A stretch of DNA of 64,000 nucleotides from a virus, in IMG/VR virus record IMGVR_UViG_3300008107_000157, positions 1 to 64,000 of that record. One strand, 5' to 3'. The notes below the pieces were generated by a model. The model was not told where the DNA came from. It worked only from the letters and a program-made list of their open reading frames with translations, and did no database searches. A program made the translations under genes and the position numbers. Below are positions 52,465-60,700 of the stretch, piece by piece; within the stretch, counting starts at the first letter, position 1; every line of letters starts with the position of its first letter.

Positions 52465-53076
52465 TTATATTAAATTTTGTATATTTTTTTCTTTATAAAA
52501 TTCTCTACCATTAAATGTAGTATATTTTAATTCATAATCACCATATTTAAAATAAGAATTTTTATATGGGAGAGATTCATATTCCGTTTCCGATAAGTTA
52601 TATCTAATAGCATTAAATATGCCATCCACCATTGGTGTCTGAAAAAATGCAACTATTGTTCCTTTTTTACAATTAGGTTTTACATAATCTAAAAATTTAG
52701 GAATATTTGAATCCAAATGCGTATCGTGTAAAACTCCATCAAATTTATCATTTAACGTTGGTAAAATATCAATCCAATCGCCTAAAAGTATTTTAGTATT
52801 TGGTTTATCTTTACACCATTCTAATGCGTTTTGATATATTTCGGGATGAACTTCTATAATTGTGTGCGATGTTACATTTGGGTTGGATTGTATTTCATCA
52901 GCTGATAAATGCATTCCAAATCCTATTTCTAAAATATCCCCACCATTTTTAGTAACTATATTTGCTAGTTTTTGCATTAATGATAATTCACCTATATGCA
53001 TAACTCTATCGCCATTTGTACAATCATCCATCATAATTTCATCTGATGATACAATTATTTTTTCTTTTCCATTCAT
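52465..53076 (-). CDS. SAM methyltransferase, RMT2/guanidinoacetate-type
   Basis: The protein has 203 residues. D-I-L-E-I-G-F-G-M-H (47-56) is the SAM motif, followed by T-I-I-E-V-H-P-E-I and L-L-G-D-W-I-D-I-L-P, then F-D-G-V-L-H-D-T-H. This set resembles the arginine N-methyltransferase 2 / guanidinoacetate methyltransferase group. The substrate is unknown; it may methylate a small molecule or protein arginine. It lies between the primase and recombination genes with overlaps or gaps of at most five bases. Confidence 0.72.
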   Translation of the reverse strand: MNGKEKIIVSSDEIMMDDCTNGDRVMHIGELSLMQKLANIVTKNGGDILEIGFGMHLSADEIQSNPNVTSHTIIEVHPEIYQNALEWCKDKPNTKILLGDWIDILPTLNDKFDGVLHDTHLDSNIPKFLDYVKPNCKKGTIVAFFQTPMVDGIFNAIRYNLSETEYESLPYKNSYFKYGDYELKYTTFNGREFYKEKNIQNLI

Positions 53077-53315
53077 AATGAGTTTATTTTACTTATTAAT
53101 AAATCTTCGGATGAAAACTCTTTAGTTTTCTTTAGTTCTTCATAAAAACTTTCATAACCCATTTCAGATGCATCTTTATCTTTAAGATACATCATTTTTA
53201 CATTGATTCCATTTTTTCTAAAATAATCGGCTGCTTTAAGTGCTTCGTTGATTGCATCGTTATCTAATGAAATTACAATATCACTAACCCCACTCATAAA
53301 GATTTTCTCAACCAA
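53073..53315 (-). CDS. DnaG-like primase, C-terminal Toprim fragment
   Basis: The 80-codon frame starts at TTG and contains D-I-V-I-S-L-D-N-D-A and Y-L-K-D-K-D-A-S-E-M-G, matching the second half of the Toprim domain of DnaG primases (the metal-binding D-x-D and K-D-x-x-E motifs). It is in the same frame as the N-terminal part upstream, separated by one TAA and nine codons that also look like primase. The first Toprim motif (E-G-x-x-D) is missing. It is probably part of a broken or mis-assembled primase. Confidence 0.65.
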   Translation of the reverse strand: MVEKIFMSGVSDIVISLDNDAINEALKAADYFRKNGINVKMMYLKDKDASEMGYESFYEELKKTKEFSSEDLLISKINSL

Positions 53316-53342
53316 TTGTTTGGATGGAAACTTACCTAAAAG

Positions 53343-53852
53343 TTAATTTAGTGAACCATCGGAATTATATGATGGGATAATTACTCTGCGTGAGTACAAT
53401 CCTTCTTTGCAATAACCAATATTATGTTTAATAATATCTTTTACATTAATACCTCTTTGATTTAAATAATGAATAGCATGTTTGTATTCAGGATTAAATC
53501 CTTTTGGTTCTTCTGCTAAACTAATAAATTCTTTTGGAAGTTGAATGAATACTTTTGTTTCAGCATCTTCTTGCTGTGGCGTCCAATTACTATCACCATA
53601 GATTTCTCTAATAAGAGATATAGTTTTTCTATCTACATCTAATTTACGAAGTAAAGATGTTAATTTCTTACCACCACTATTGCAAGTCCAACAATGCCAC
53701 TTTTGAGTTTCCGTATTAACTTGTAGTTTTTGTTTGTGGTGATTACAAAATGGACAATAAAATGCCAACTCATTCCCTTTAAGAGTGAGGTGACTACCCA
53801 ATACATTAGTAAGGGCAGTAATTACCTTATTTTTATCATTGCTACTTAACAC
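53343..53852 (-). CDS. DnaG-like primase, N-terminal zinc-finger part
   Basis: The product has 169 residues from the GTG at 53852. The zinc site is F-Y-C-P-F-C-N-H-H (two Cys, His) followed by W-H-C-W-T-C. The RNA-polymerase-domain start R-V-I-I-P-S-Y-N-S-D-G appears just before the TAA. Full-length DnaG would continue with about 70 residues, including the catalytic E-G-x-x-D motif, before the sequence L-L-G-K found here directly after the stop. I therefore read this as an internally deleted primase. I chose the GTG start because a TTG 18 bases further out lies upstream of the expected transcription start. Confidence 0.68.
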   Translation of the reverse strand: MLSSNDKNKVITALTNVLGSHLTLKGNELAFYCPFCNHHKQKLQVNTETQKWHCWTCNSGGKKLTSLLRKLDVDRKTISLIREIYGDSNWTPQQEDAETKVFIQLPKEFISLAEEPKGFNPEYKHAIHYLNQRGINVKDIIKHNIGYCKEGLYSRRVIIPSYNSDGSLN

Positions 53853-53856
53853 AAAC

Positions 53857-53888
53857 CAAATATACGACAAATATTTGAAATTACCAAA
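53857..53888 (-). promoter_or_regulatory. Bacteroidetes-type promoter for primase
   Basis: The minus strand reads TTTG, 20 bases, TATATTTG. This fits the Bacteroidetes house-keeping consensus TTTG-N19/21-TAnnTTTG. The expected transcription start is at or next to the GTG at 53852, so the primase mRNA would be nearly leaderless. Host RNA polymerase could start this early or middle operon. Confidence 0.6.
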
Positions 53889-53891
53889 TTT

Positions 53892-54308
53892 TTATGGTTC
53901 TAAAAACCATTCTTCTGGTATTTCTTTATCTGCGTATTTGTAACCATTCTTTTCACACCACATTCCGTAGGTGGTTTTAGAATTTTTGGTGATTTTGTTC
54001 TTTGAATTGGAGAATACGAAACGAATATCCAAATTTGGATGTTGTTCCTTTACCAAAAGATGCTTTTTACGGTCTGCTGCAACAAACCTACCTTTGGTTT
54101 CGATTATGATTCCATTTGGTAACCTAAAATCAGGATTGTAAGTATGTTGAGAAGCAGGTATAATATAAGCCACCTTTTCGGACTCATATTTAACCTCAAT
54201 TCCCTTACCTGCGATTTGATTGGAAATATTTTCTTCAAGACCGGATTTGAATCCATACTTTTTAGCAACCCATTTAGGGTTGGACTTTTTTGTAACTTTT
54301 TTTGGCAT
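53892..54308 (-). CDS. Holliday-junction resolvase, T7 endonuclease I-like
   Basis: The 138-residue protein matches T7 gp3: Y-G-F-K-S-G-L-E-E (catalytic Glu25), Y-N-P-D-F (Asp60), I-I-E-T-K-G (Glu70, Lys72), D-R-K-K-H and H-P-N-L-D-I-R-F-V-F. T7 endonuclease I uses Glu20, Asp55, Glu65 and Lys67 at the same spacing. The enzyme resolves branched DNA before packaging, the job T4 gives to gp49. It lies upstream of the primase promoter. Confidence 0.88.
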   Translation of the reverse strand: MPKKVTKKSNPKWVAKKYGFKSGLEENISNQIAGKGIEVKYESEKVAYIIPASQHTYNPDFRLPNGIIIETKGRFVAADRKKHLLVKEQHPNLDIRFVFSNSKNKITKNSKTTYGMWCEKNGYKYADKEIPEEWFLEP

Positions 54309-54315
54309 TAAATTA

Positions 54316-54528
54316 TTATTTCTTTACTGAATCCGAATATTTCGGAGAAGAAGTTACTTCACCACCTCTACCTGTTTTGAATTTTGCAGCAGTTAACACT
54401 TGGTCATCTACTTTTTTCAAATCGTCTGTAGTGTATGGAGTTTTTGCAGCAACACCTGCTTCGAATCCAATTTTATCAACACCTAAAGATGCTTGAGATG
54501 ATTTGTATAAATCTAAAATCTTTGACAT
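54316..54528 (-). CDS. Small hypothetical protein, probably virion-associated
   Basis: The 70-residue polar protein begins MSKILDLYKSSQASLGVDK and has a Gly/Thr/Ser-rich end. Such small proteins often sit next to tail-structure genes. It has its own promoter-like motif 16 bases before the ATG and an 8-base gap to the resolvase gene. I recognise no family. Confidence 0.6.
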   Translation of the reverse strand: MSKILDLYKSSQASLGVDKIGFEAGVAAKTPYTTDDLKKVDDQVLTAAKFKTGRGGEVTSSPKYSDSVKK

Positions 54529-54544
54529 AGTTTCTATTGTTTAA

Positions 54545-54553
54545 TATAAATAT
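54545..54553 (-). promoter_or_regulatory. ATATTTATA motif, candidate phage promoter
   Basis: An exact copy on the coding strand lies 16 bases before the ATG at 54528. Confidence 0.5.
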
Positions 54554-54556
54554 AAG

Positions 54557-55759
54557 TTAAGTATCAAAACGTACAATAAAGTTTACAGGTAATTCCGGGT
54601 CTGATTTAATTGCTTGTGGAAGTTTAGCCACAGCTACTAAATCACAATTATCATCATATAAACCTATTGTTGTTATAAATGGTGCTAAGAATGAGCCTGT
54701 TGAATCTACCGAACCACTTGCTTCCCAATGTTCAAATCCAGCTTTAGCGCTTCCCGTAGTACCACTAAATCTATAATCTAAAACATCTCCGTTTTCTAAT
54801 ACGGATTTTTTACGAATATATTTAACGCCTGGGGTTGTAGTTGTTTTATATATTTTACCATCGGAGCCTGTTATATATTCTTGCACTTTTCCTACTTCTA
54901 CTACGGCTGATGGGTTTTGTGAAATATTAAATTCATCTGGTTGAACTATTAATAAGAATTCGTTTTCATAAATAGTTTCGGTTGATTTATAATCTAAAGT
55001 CCAACCACTATTTAATCTATTTGCCGCATCTCTTGTTAATACTATTAAACCTTGTGTATAGAATACGTTACCTATTTTTATACCCTGCGCTGCTTCTGGT
55101 AAGAATGGTAAATCATCTGCAATTAATACACCGGATTGTACATCGTATGATATCAATTGTTGGAAGTATGTATCACCTTGATATATAATTTCTATTTCTT
55201 CATTTTGAATATCAACGAATACAGTTGTTGGATATGGAGATGAAGCACTATATTGAGTATTAATATAATCTACAAAATTTACTTCATTTGTTTGATTATC
55301 TATTAATGATACAACTACACTATCTCTCGGGTCTTGTATATTACCATACCCATCATCAACATAAGTTGCGGATGAATCTATTAATGTAACAGAAAACTTT
55401 TTTATACCTTCACCAACTGCTATTTGTGGAATGCTGATTACTTTTGCGTAATCTTCAAAATATCTTTCTTTTGCTAATGTAGCAGTTTCATAATAATTTC
55501 TTTTAGAACCAAATCTTATAAATGGATTATCTTCATTTCCATTATAAAATTGAGCTCTAAGTTGACCATAAAGCCCCAATTTACTATAAGATGAACCACT
55601 TAAACTTCCGGTTGTGATTATATTAGAAGATAATGATTCATAGTTGCCGGCTTCTGCTTCCAATACGGCTATTTCTGGAGAACCACTAATAAAGCTCCAT
55701 TCTTTATAAGCCTTAAAAGGTCTTATACTAATATCTGATTTTGGTATTCTTTTTAACAT
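54557..55759 (-). CDS. Structural protein with shared C-terminal module
   Basis: The 400-residue, beta-rich protein ends in a module (F-I-T-T-I-G-L-Y-D-D-N-C-D-L-V-A-V-A-K-L) that is also found at the end of the next gene upstream. The N-terminal half is rich in Ser, Gly, Tyr and Thr. Its place within the tail/baseplate region suggests a virion role. The shared module points to gene duplication or a common binding partner. It has its own promoter-like motif and lies beyond a terminator. Specific function unknown. Confidence 0.7.
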   Translation of the reverse strand: MLKRIPKSDISIRPFKAYKEWSFISGSPEIAVLEAEAGNYESLSSNIITTGSLSGSSYSKLGLYGQLRAQFYNGNEDNPFIRFGSKRNYYETATLAKERYFEDYAKVISIPQIAVGEGIKKFSVTLIDSSATYVDDGYGNIQDPRDSVVVSLIDNQTNEVNFVDYINTQYSASSPYPTTVFVDIQNEEIEIIYQGDTYFQQLISYDVQSGVLIADDLPFLPEAAQGIKIGNVFYTQGLIVLTRDAANRLNSGWTLDYKSTETIYENEFLLIVQPDEFNISQNPSAVVEVGKVQEYITGSDGKIYKTTTTPGVKYIRKKSVLENGDVLDYRFSGTTGSAKAGFEHWEASGSVDSTGSFLAPFITTIGLYDDNCDLVAVAKLPQAIKSDPELPVNFIVRFDT

Positions 55760-55765
55760 ATCACA

Positions 55766-55774
55766 TATAAATAT
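55766..55774 (-). promoter_or_regulatory. ATATTTATA motif, candidate phage promoter
   Basis: An exact copy on the coding strand ends only six bases before the ATG at 55759, just after the terminator at 55785-55810. If it is a -10-like element the mRNA would be nearly leaderless. Confidence 0.5.
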
Positions 55775-55784
55775 CTTTGAAACT

Positions 55785-55810
55785 AAAAACCCAACTTTTT
55801 GGAGTTGGGT
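55785..55810 (-). terminator. Rho-independent terminator
   Basis: On the minus strand ACCCAACT and AGTTGGGT form an 8-bp stem with a 6-base loop, followed by TTTTT. It lies about 40 bases after the stop of the 404-residue structural gene and separates it from the next unit. This is the best terminator in the window. Confidence 0.82.
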
Positions 55811-55851
55811 CTAGCCTATACATTGATAGTTCGGTATAAGTTACTCTCTGA

Positions 55852-57066
55852 TTAAAAGTCTAATTTAACCTTAATTGCAACTTCCTTATCAAATGATTTT
55901 TCAATTGGTTTAGATACTTTTGCAACTGCTAATAATTCGTTAGCATCATCGTAAAGACCTACGGTAGTAATGTACACTTTAGGGTCTCTTTCAAAAGTAG
56001 GTTGAACAAATTGACCAGTTGAGCCGGTTACAAATGTTGGGTTGTTTGAGAAATTGAATTCTCTATTGTTAGCTCTTACGAAATAATGTGAAGTAGAAAC
56101 GTTTTCAGTTCTACGAGCTTGGAAATCTTCTCCTTTTTTCAATGCAGCAAATAAATTGTGCATATTAGTTACGTTACTATATGTGTTAGCTGCTGATGCT
56201 GAAACAAATGTTGTTCCAACTCCTGCTCTAACAGCCGAAGGGTTTAAAATGATAACACCTGCATCTGGGTAAAATAATCCCCATCCTAATCCGTTTGATG
56301 CCGTTACTGAATTGATTGTACCTTCGTTGCCAGTACCGATGTTCAATGCACCACTAACCATATTAAATACTCTACCGCTTGAACCAACAGTTTCAGTTTG
56401 ACCTGAATCATCGATTAGGGTTATCAATCCTGTTGAACCCGATAAATCGATTTGGATATTACCTGGGTCTAATTTTTCTTTGTATCTAGCTCTATTAATG
56501 TTTAATGCGTAGAAATGCTCTAAGTCGTGTCCACCTTCGGTAGAACCGTTATAAACACTAAAGTATGTATCACCACCATCTAATAATAAGTTTCTCATTT
56601 GAGAATAGATAGCTTTGGTTGCTAAAGTTGAGCTATCAGTTTGTGATAATGTTGGTACACCACCTCCACTAATATGTGCATATGCAATAGAAAACTGAAC
56701 TTCAGCTGATGCTGATGTATAGTGTTCGTTGTAAACATCTAAGTAATATTTACCACTTACCGATGAACTTTGCTCCGATGATGAATAGAATGCGGTTAAA
56801 GAACCTGCATCACTACTCCAAATACCAGAAGTTACAACTTCAGTTCTATTTGTTACTTTATCAATAGCACCAAACTTTTTGTAAATACCATTTGTTACGG
56901 TAGTTACATCGGCACTAATTTGTTCACCTTGTCCTAAGAATTGGTTTACGATGTTTACTAATTCGTTTGTATCAACGGGAGTTCCTGCGGTGTTAGCTGC
57001 ACCTGCTAAGTATTGTGATAAATTACTTGCTAAAAGGGCTCCTCTATTGTCTCTTATTACTGCCAT
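55852..57066 (-). CDS. Structural protein with shared C-terminal module
   Basis: The protein has 404 residues. N-terminal residues 1-60 are helical (N-L-S-Q-Y-L-A-G and N-I-V-N-Q-F-L-G), the middle is Ser/Thr/Gly-rich and beta-type, and the end Y-I-T-T-V-G-L-Y-D-D-A-N-E-L-L-A-V-A-K-V matches the end of the gene at 54557-55759. A terminator follows. High-level late expression would fit; it may be a tail or decoration protein. I cannot assign it to a known T4 gene. Confidence 0.7.
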   Translation of the reverse strand: MAVIRDNRGALLASNLSQYLAGAANTAGTPVDTNELVNIVNQFLGQGEQISADVTTVTNGIYKKFGAIDKVTNRTEVVTSGIWSSDAGSLTAFYSSSEQSSSVSGKYYLDVYNEHYTSASAEVQFSIAYAHISGGGVPTLSQTDSSTLATKAIYSQMRNLLLDGGDTYFSVYNGSTEGGHDLEHFYALNINRARYKEKLDPGNIQIDLSGSTGLITLIDDSGQTETVGSSGRVFNMVSGALNIGTGNEGTINSVTASNGLGWGLFYPDAGVIILNPSAVRAGVGTTFVSASAANTYSNVTNMHNLFAALKKGEDFQARRTENVSTSHYFVRANNREFNFSNNPTFVTGSTGQFVQPTFERDPKVYITTVGLYDDANELLAVAKVSKPIEKSFDKEVAIKVKLDF

Positions 57067-57074
57067 AGTTTATA

Positions 57075-57698
57075 TTATTGAACGTAAGTTACTGTCACTG
57101 GAATTGTTTGTGAACCACCCGTTTCGTTACCATAAACAGTTATAGTTGTTTTGATAGTCGAAGTTAAAGATGGGTTTGGAATAAATTTGAAAGTTAATCC
57201 CTTTGCAACTGCTGCAGTTGCTGATACATCATCACCAATAAAAATAGGTACAGTACCAACATCTGCTGTTACACCTTCACCTACAATATCACCAGCGTTT
57301 TTATTTGATAATACAATTGTATATCCTAATCTTCTATTTCCGGCAGGAGATGTAGTTGGAGATAATGAAACCTCACCACTTCTTTGATTAACTGCTACGT
57401 TAGGAACACCAAATTCTACAACTGGGATTCTTGTAGTATTTTTTGGAAGTGTTACAATTTTGTATTTCATCACCTGAGTCTCATCAGGAGATGCTTCTAA
57501 TACAGGCATATTTTTGATTGCTGCGTCATAATAAGCCGAACCCAATGGGTGTGCTGGCTCATATAAAGAGTAATCAATTTCATCGTCTGCTAAAGCAAAT
57601 TGGGTAATATTTAAACCCAAACCTGCTGCTAATTTTTCTCTACCTTTTTTAGTAAGAATTGCATCAACTGTCAATTCATTATTACTTAAATATCCCAT
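57075..57698 (-). CDS. Structural protein, ALADDEIDYSLY-type
   Basis: The protein has 207 residues. It starts with M-G-Y-L-S-N-N-E-L-T-V-D-A-I-L-T-K-K-G-R-E-K-L-A-A-G, then F-A-L-A-D-D-E-I-D-Y-S-L-Y near residue 40, a start I associate with conserved phage virion proteins. The C-terminal half is a beta domain (V-T-V-T-Y at the end). It is followed by an 8-base gap to the 404-residue gene, so both share one transcript. Exact role unknown. Confidence 0.7.
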   Translation of the reverse strand: MGYLSNNELTVDAILTKKGREKLAAGLGLNITQFALADDEIDYSLYEPAHPLGSAYYDAAIKNMPVLEASPDETQVMKYKIVTLPKNTTRIPVVEFGVPNVAVNQRSGEVSLSPTTSPAGNRRLGYTIVLSNKNAGDIVGEGVTADVGTVPIFIGDDVSATAAVAKGLTFKFIPNPSLTSTIKTTITVYGNETGGSQTIPVTVTYVQ

Positions 57699-57719
57699 AG
57701 TTTTTTAATTATCTTTGTT

Positions 57720-57734
57720 TATAAATATAAATAT
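57720..57734 (-). promoter_or_regulatory. Two overlapping ATATTTATA motifs
   Basis: Two exact copies overlap (57720-57728 and 57726-57734 on the coding strand), the nearer one 21 bases before the ATG at 57698. The doubled motif may mark a strong promoter for the structural genes downstream. Confidence 0.55.
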
Positions 57735-57746
57735 TTTAAAATTCCG

Positions 57747-60700
57747 TTATTCCACTTCTAATATTGGTTCACTTGCATCTCTACCTGCTTTGTTTACTCT
57801 TAATGTGTTTGGATTTGTTAAGAATGTTTCAACAGGCGGTGTACCATCTAATGTAGTTGCTGCAGTATTTTTTGAACCCTTATAGAATGAATTTTGTAAT
57901 CCTCTTGTCAAATCCGTTGTGTTTCTATAATGTGTTGGCAAGTATCCATTTAATGGAATTACTTTTACATTTGCATTTGATGATGTTAATGCGGATGAGC
58001 CAGAAAATGGTTGTATATTTAATTTTGTTTCAACATAAGTATCAGTTCCAACTTTATTATAAAGTCCACTAACACCCACACTTCCTGTTAAATATACATA
58101 TTCTCTCGTTTTAGTTTCTTTTATTAATTGTACCCTAACTCTTTCCTTTTTAAGATTACCATCTTTATCATAGTAAGTTCTTATAGCAGAACCACTTTGT
58201 GCATAAATACCAAATCCTAATGTTTCATAATCATTTTGTCCAACAACAACGTTGCCATTTATTAATTCAACTTCGGTTAATATGGTTGGTACATCAAATA
58301 TAGAATCTATACTTGCCGTATATTGATATGAATTACCTTCTAATAGTGAAAATTCTTTTGCATCTATTGTAGATGTATATTGATATGATTCTCCATTTAA
58401 AATTGCTGCTGATGCTGAATCCAAAGTTGCATCATATTGATTGTTTTCACCAACTAATGAATATTCACTTTCAGTATCTAAAACAACATCGTATTGTATG
58501 TGTTCCGCTGATAATAATTCATTTCCATATTTTATTACCGATTCATAATCATTATGTTCACCAACTGGTTTTGAATGTTGGTGTTTGCTTCTTTCTAAAA
58601 TGTGTGGTTCAATTAAAAGACCTGTACTAGCTTTAACTCTAGCCGGCAACATCTTCTTAATATCTTCAAACATAGATTTCTCATATAGTTTGATTAAGTT
58701 GATGTATGCGTAGATATCTCTACCATCAAATCTCTGGAAGTAATAGTGTCTTAATTTATCTAAACTCTTATAAGTATCTTTATATCTATCAGATGGGTCA
58801 CCGATATAGTTATCTAAGTTAATTCCACCAAACGATTTAGCAATATCAATATTCAACTCTTTTGTAGGAGAGAAGAATAAACCAATTCTGTTAGAATCAG
58901 TTGGAGATTGGTCAAATGCTTTTTTAGTAGAACGAGTCTTTGATGATAAATCGGAAACTAATGTTTGCTCTTCAAATCTAACTTTGTTTGTAGAGTATCT
59001 TGTAGAACCCATATCAGGAACTTCTAACACAACACTTCTATCTATTGCTTCAAAGTTAAAAGGATAAGAACCACTATTCGGAAAATTATGTGCACTTGCC
59101 GAATATGAAGCTGATGGGTTTAGTGAATATAATTCAGTCGCACTTCCACTTTCATAACTTACTCTATCGGCACTACCACTAAAATAAATATTTGTATCTA
59201 CGTTTGGTATGGATTGATATTGAGATAAGTTCTTTGGATATTCAAAGTCTAAACGGAAATGTAAATCATCAGTTGAAGATGAGATATGGTTACCATTAAT
59301 CATTTCGGGAAATGAAACGTGCTCATAGAATCTTTCTTTATCTAATGGTGTAGACCATAATCTGAATTCATCAGCCGTTCCTACGAAATCATTACCAAAT
59401 GTTATATTAGACCCATTATTCCAATTTGAATTTGTTCCTAAAACACTTATAGTGTTTGATTCTTCAAATATTGTTCTATCTTTATCAGCCTGTCTTACAT
59501 TTAATTCAAAATTATGATAGCTTGAACTAATTTCTCTACTAACTTCTATACCAAAAAATCTACCATTAAATAATGGTAATAAAGATGATGATATAGCGTT
59601 TGAGCCAGAGTAATTAAATATAACTCTACCATAGTTTTGATTTGCAGAACCACTTATATGTACACCCCAACCACTACCCGATATAACATTATAGTTATCT
59701 GCTTCGGATGGTTTTACAAAAAACTCTATTGTATCAGGTTTTCTATTTTCGTTTGTATCAAACCAATCTATTGATAGGTAAGAGCCACTAATCATTTTTA
59801 AACCATAAGTAAGATTATCAAATACTAATTTAGATTTTGTAACTTCACTAACTTCTGGTCCACCAAATTCTAAAATTGAAAGGTTTGATGATGGGATACC
59901 ATAACAACTTAATAGTGCATAAATACCTCTACGAGTACCTTTATGTTTTAAAAGATATGGTAAATTGTTTACAATTCTTCTCCAAACTTCGTATGTTCTT
60001 TGTTTAGCAGGATTTTCATTTTTAATATTACCATCTACATCTATACCAAATGTATATTCCCAAAGTTTAGAATCTGCTGCAAGATTTTTTGCATCCCAAT
60101 TGAATGATTTAAGAATATCAAATAATAGTTTATCTGATATTCCATCTTTTGCTTTGTATCCTAATCCTCTACTTTTTTCAATTGCTTTAGTATGGTAGTA
60201 GATGTTATCAAAGTGTTGACCAACCATTGTAAAGAATAAAATAAATTGGTCATTGTTTTCATTATTTACAATGTATTCCGGTATGTTATTTAAAACGTAG
60301 TTTGGATTCTCAATATCAAAATCTTCTGCTAATTCTATAATATTATCATACCAACCTGTATTAAAAATGTTTGTTATAATATGCGATGTGCTTGATATCC
60401 TATCACCATTATTATCATATGGCCATGTTATAGAGCTTCCCGTATTATTTGTATATAATGAAGATGATGTATATAAAAACTTTTCAAAACCATCGAATCC
60501 AGCTATTAACGTATCTTTTTTAGATTGCTGTCTATTAACTTCTTGTATTGATGCAATAGAGCCGGTATATGAACCAGATGGTCCATTAGTATAGTTTGTA
60601 GAAGCTGATAGTATTAAATTATCGTAAGCTTCAATCAATTGAACTTTATAAACAAAGTTATCTACTCTTTCTTTAGCAGAACTAAAATGTACAAAGTTAC

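Noticed and set aside
58300-58500. Possible CRISPR-like array
   Set aside because: Repeats are 57 bases, diverged, without unique spacers, and code for protein repeats in frame.
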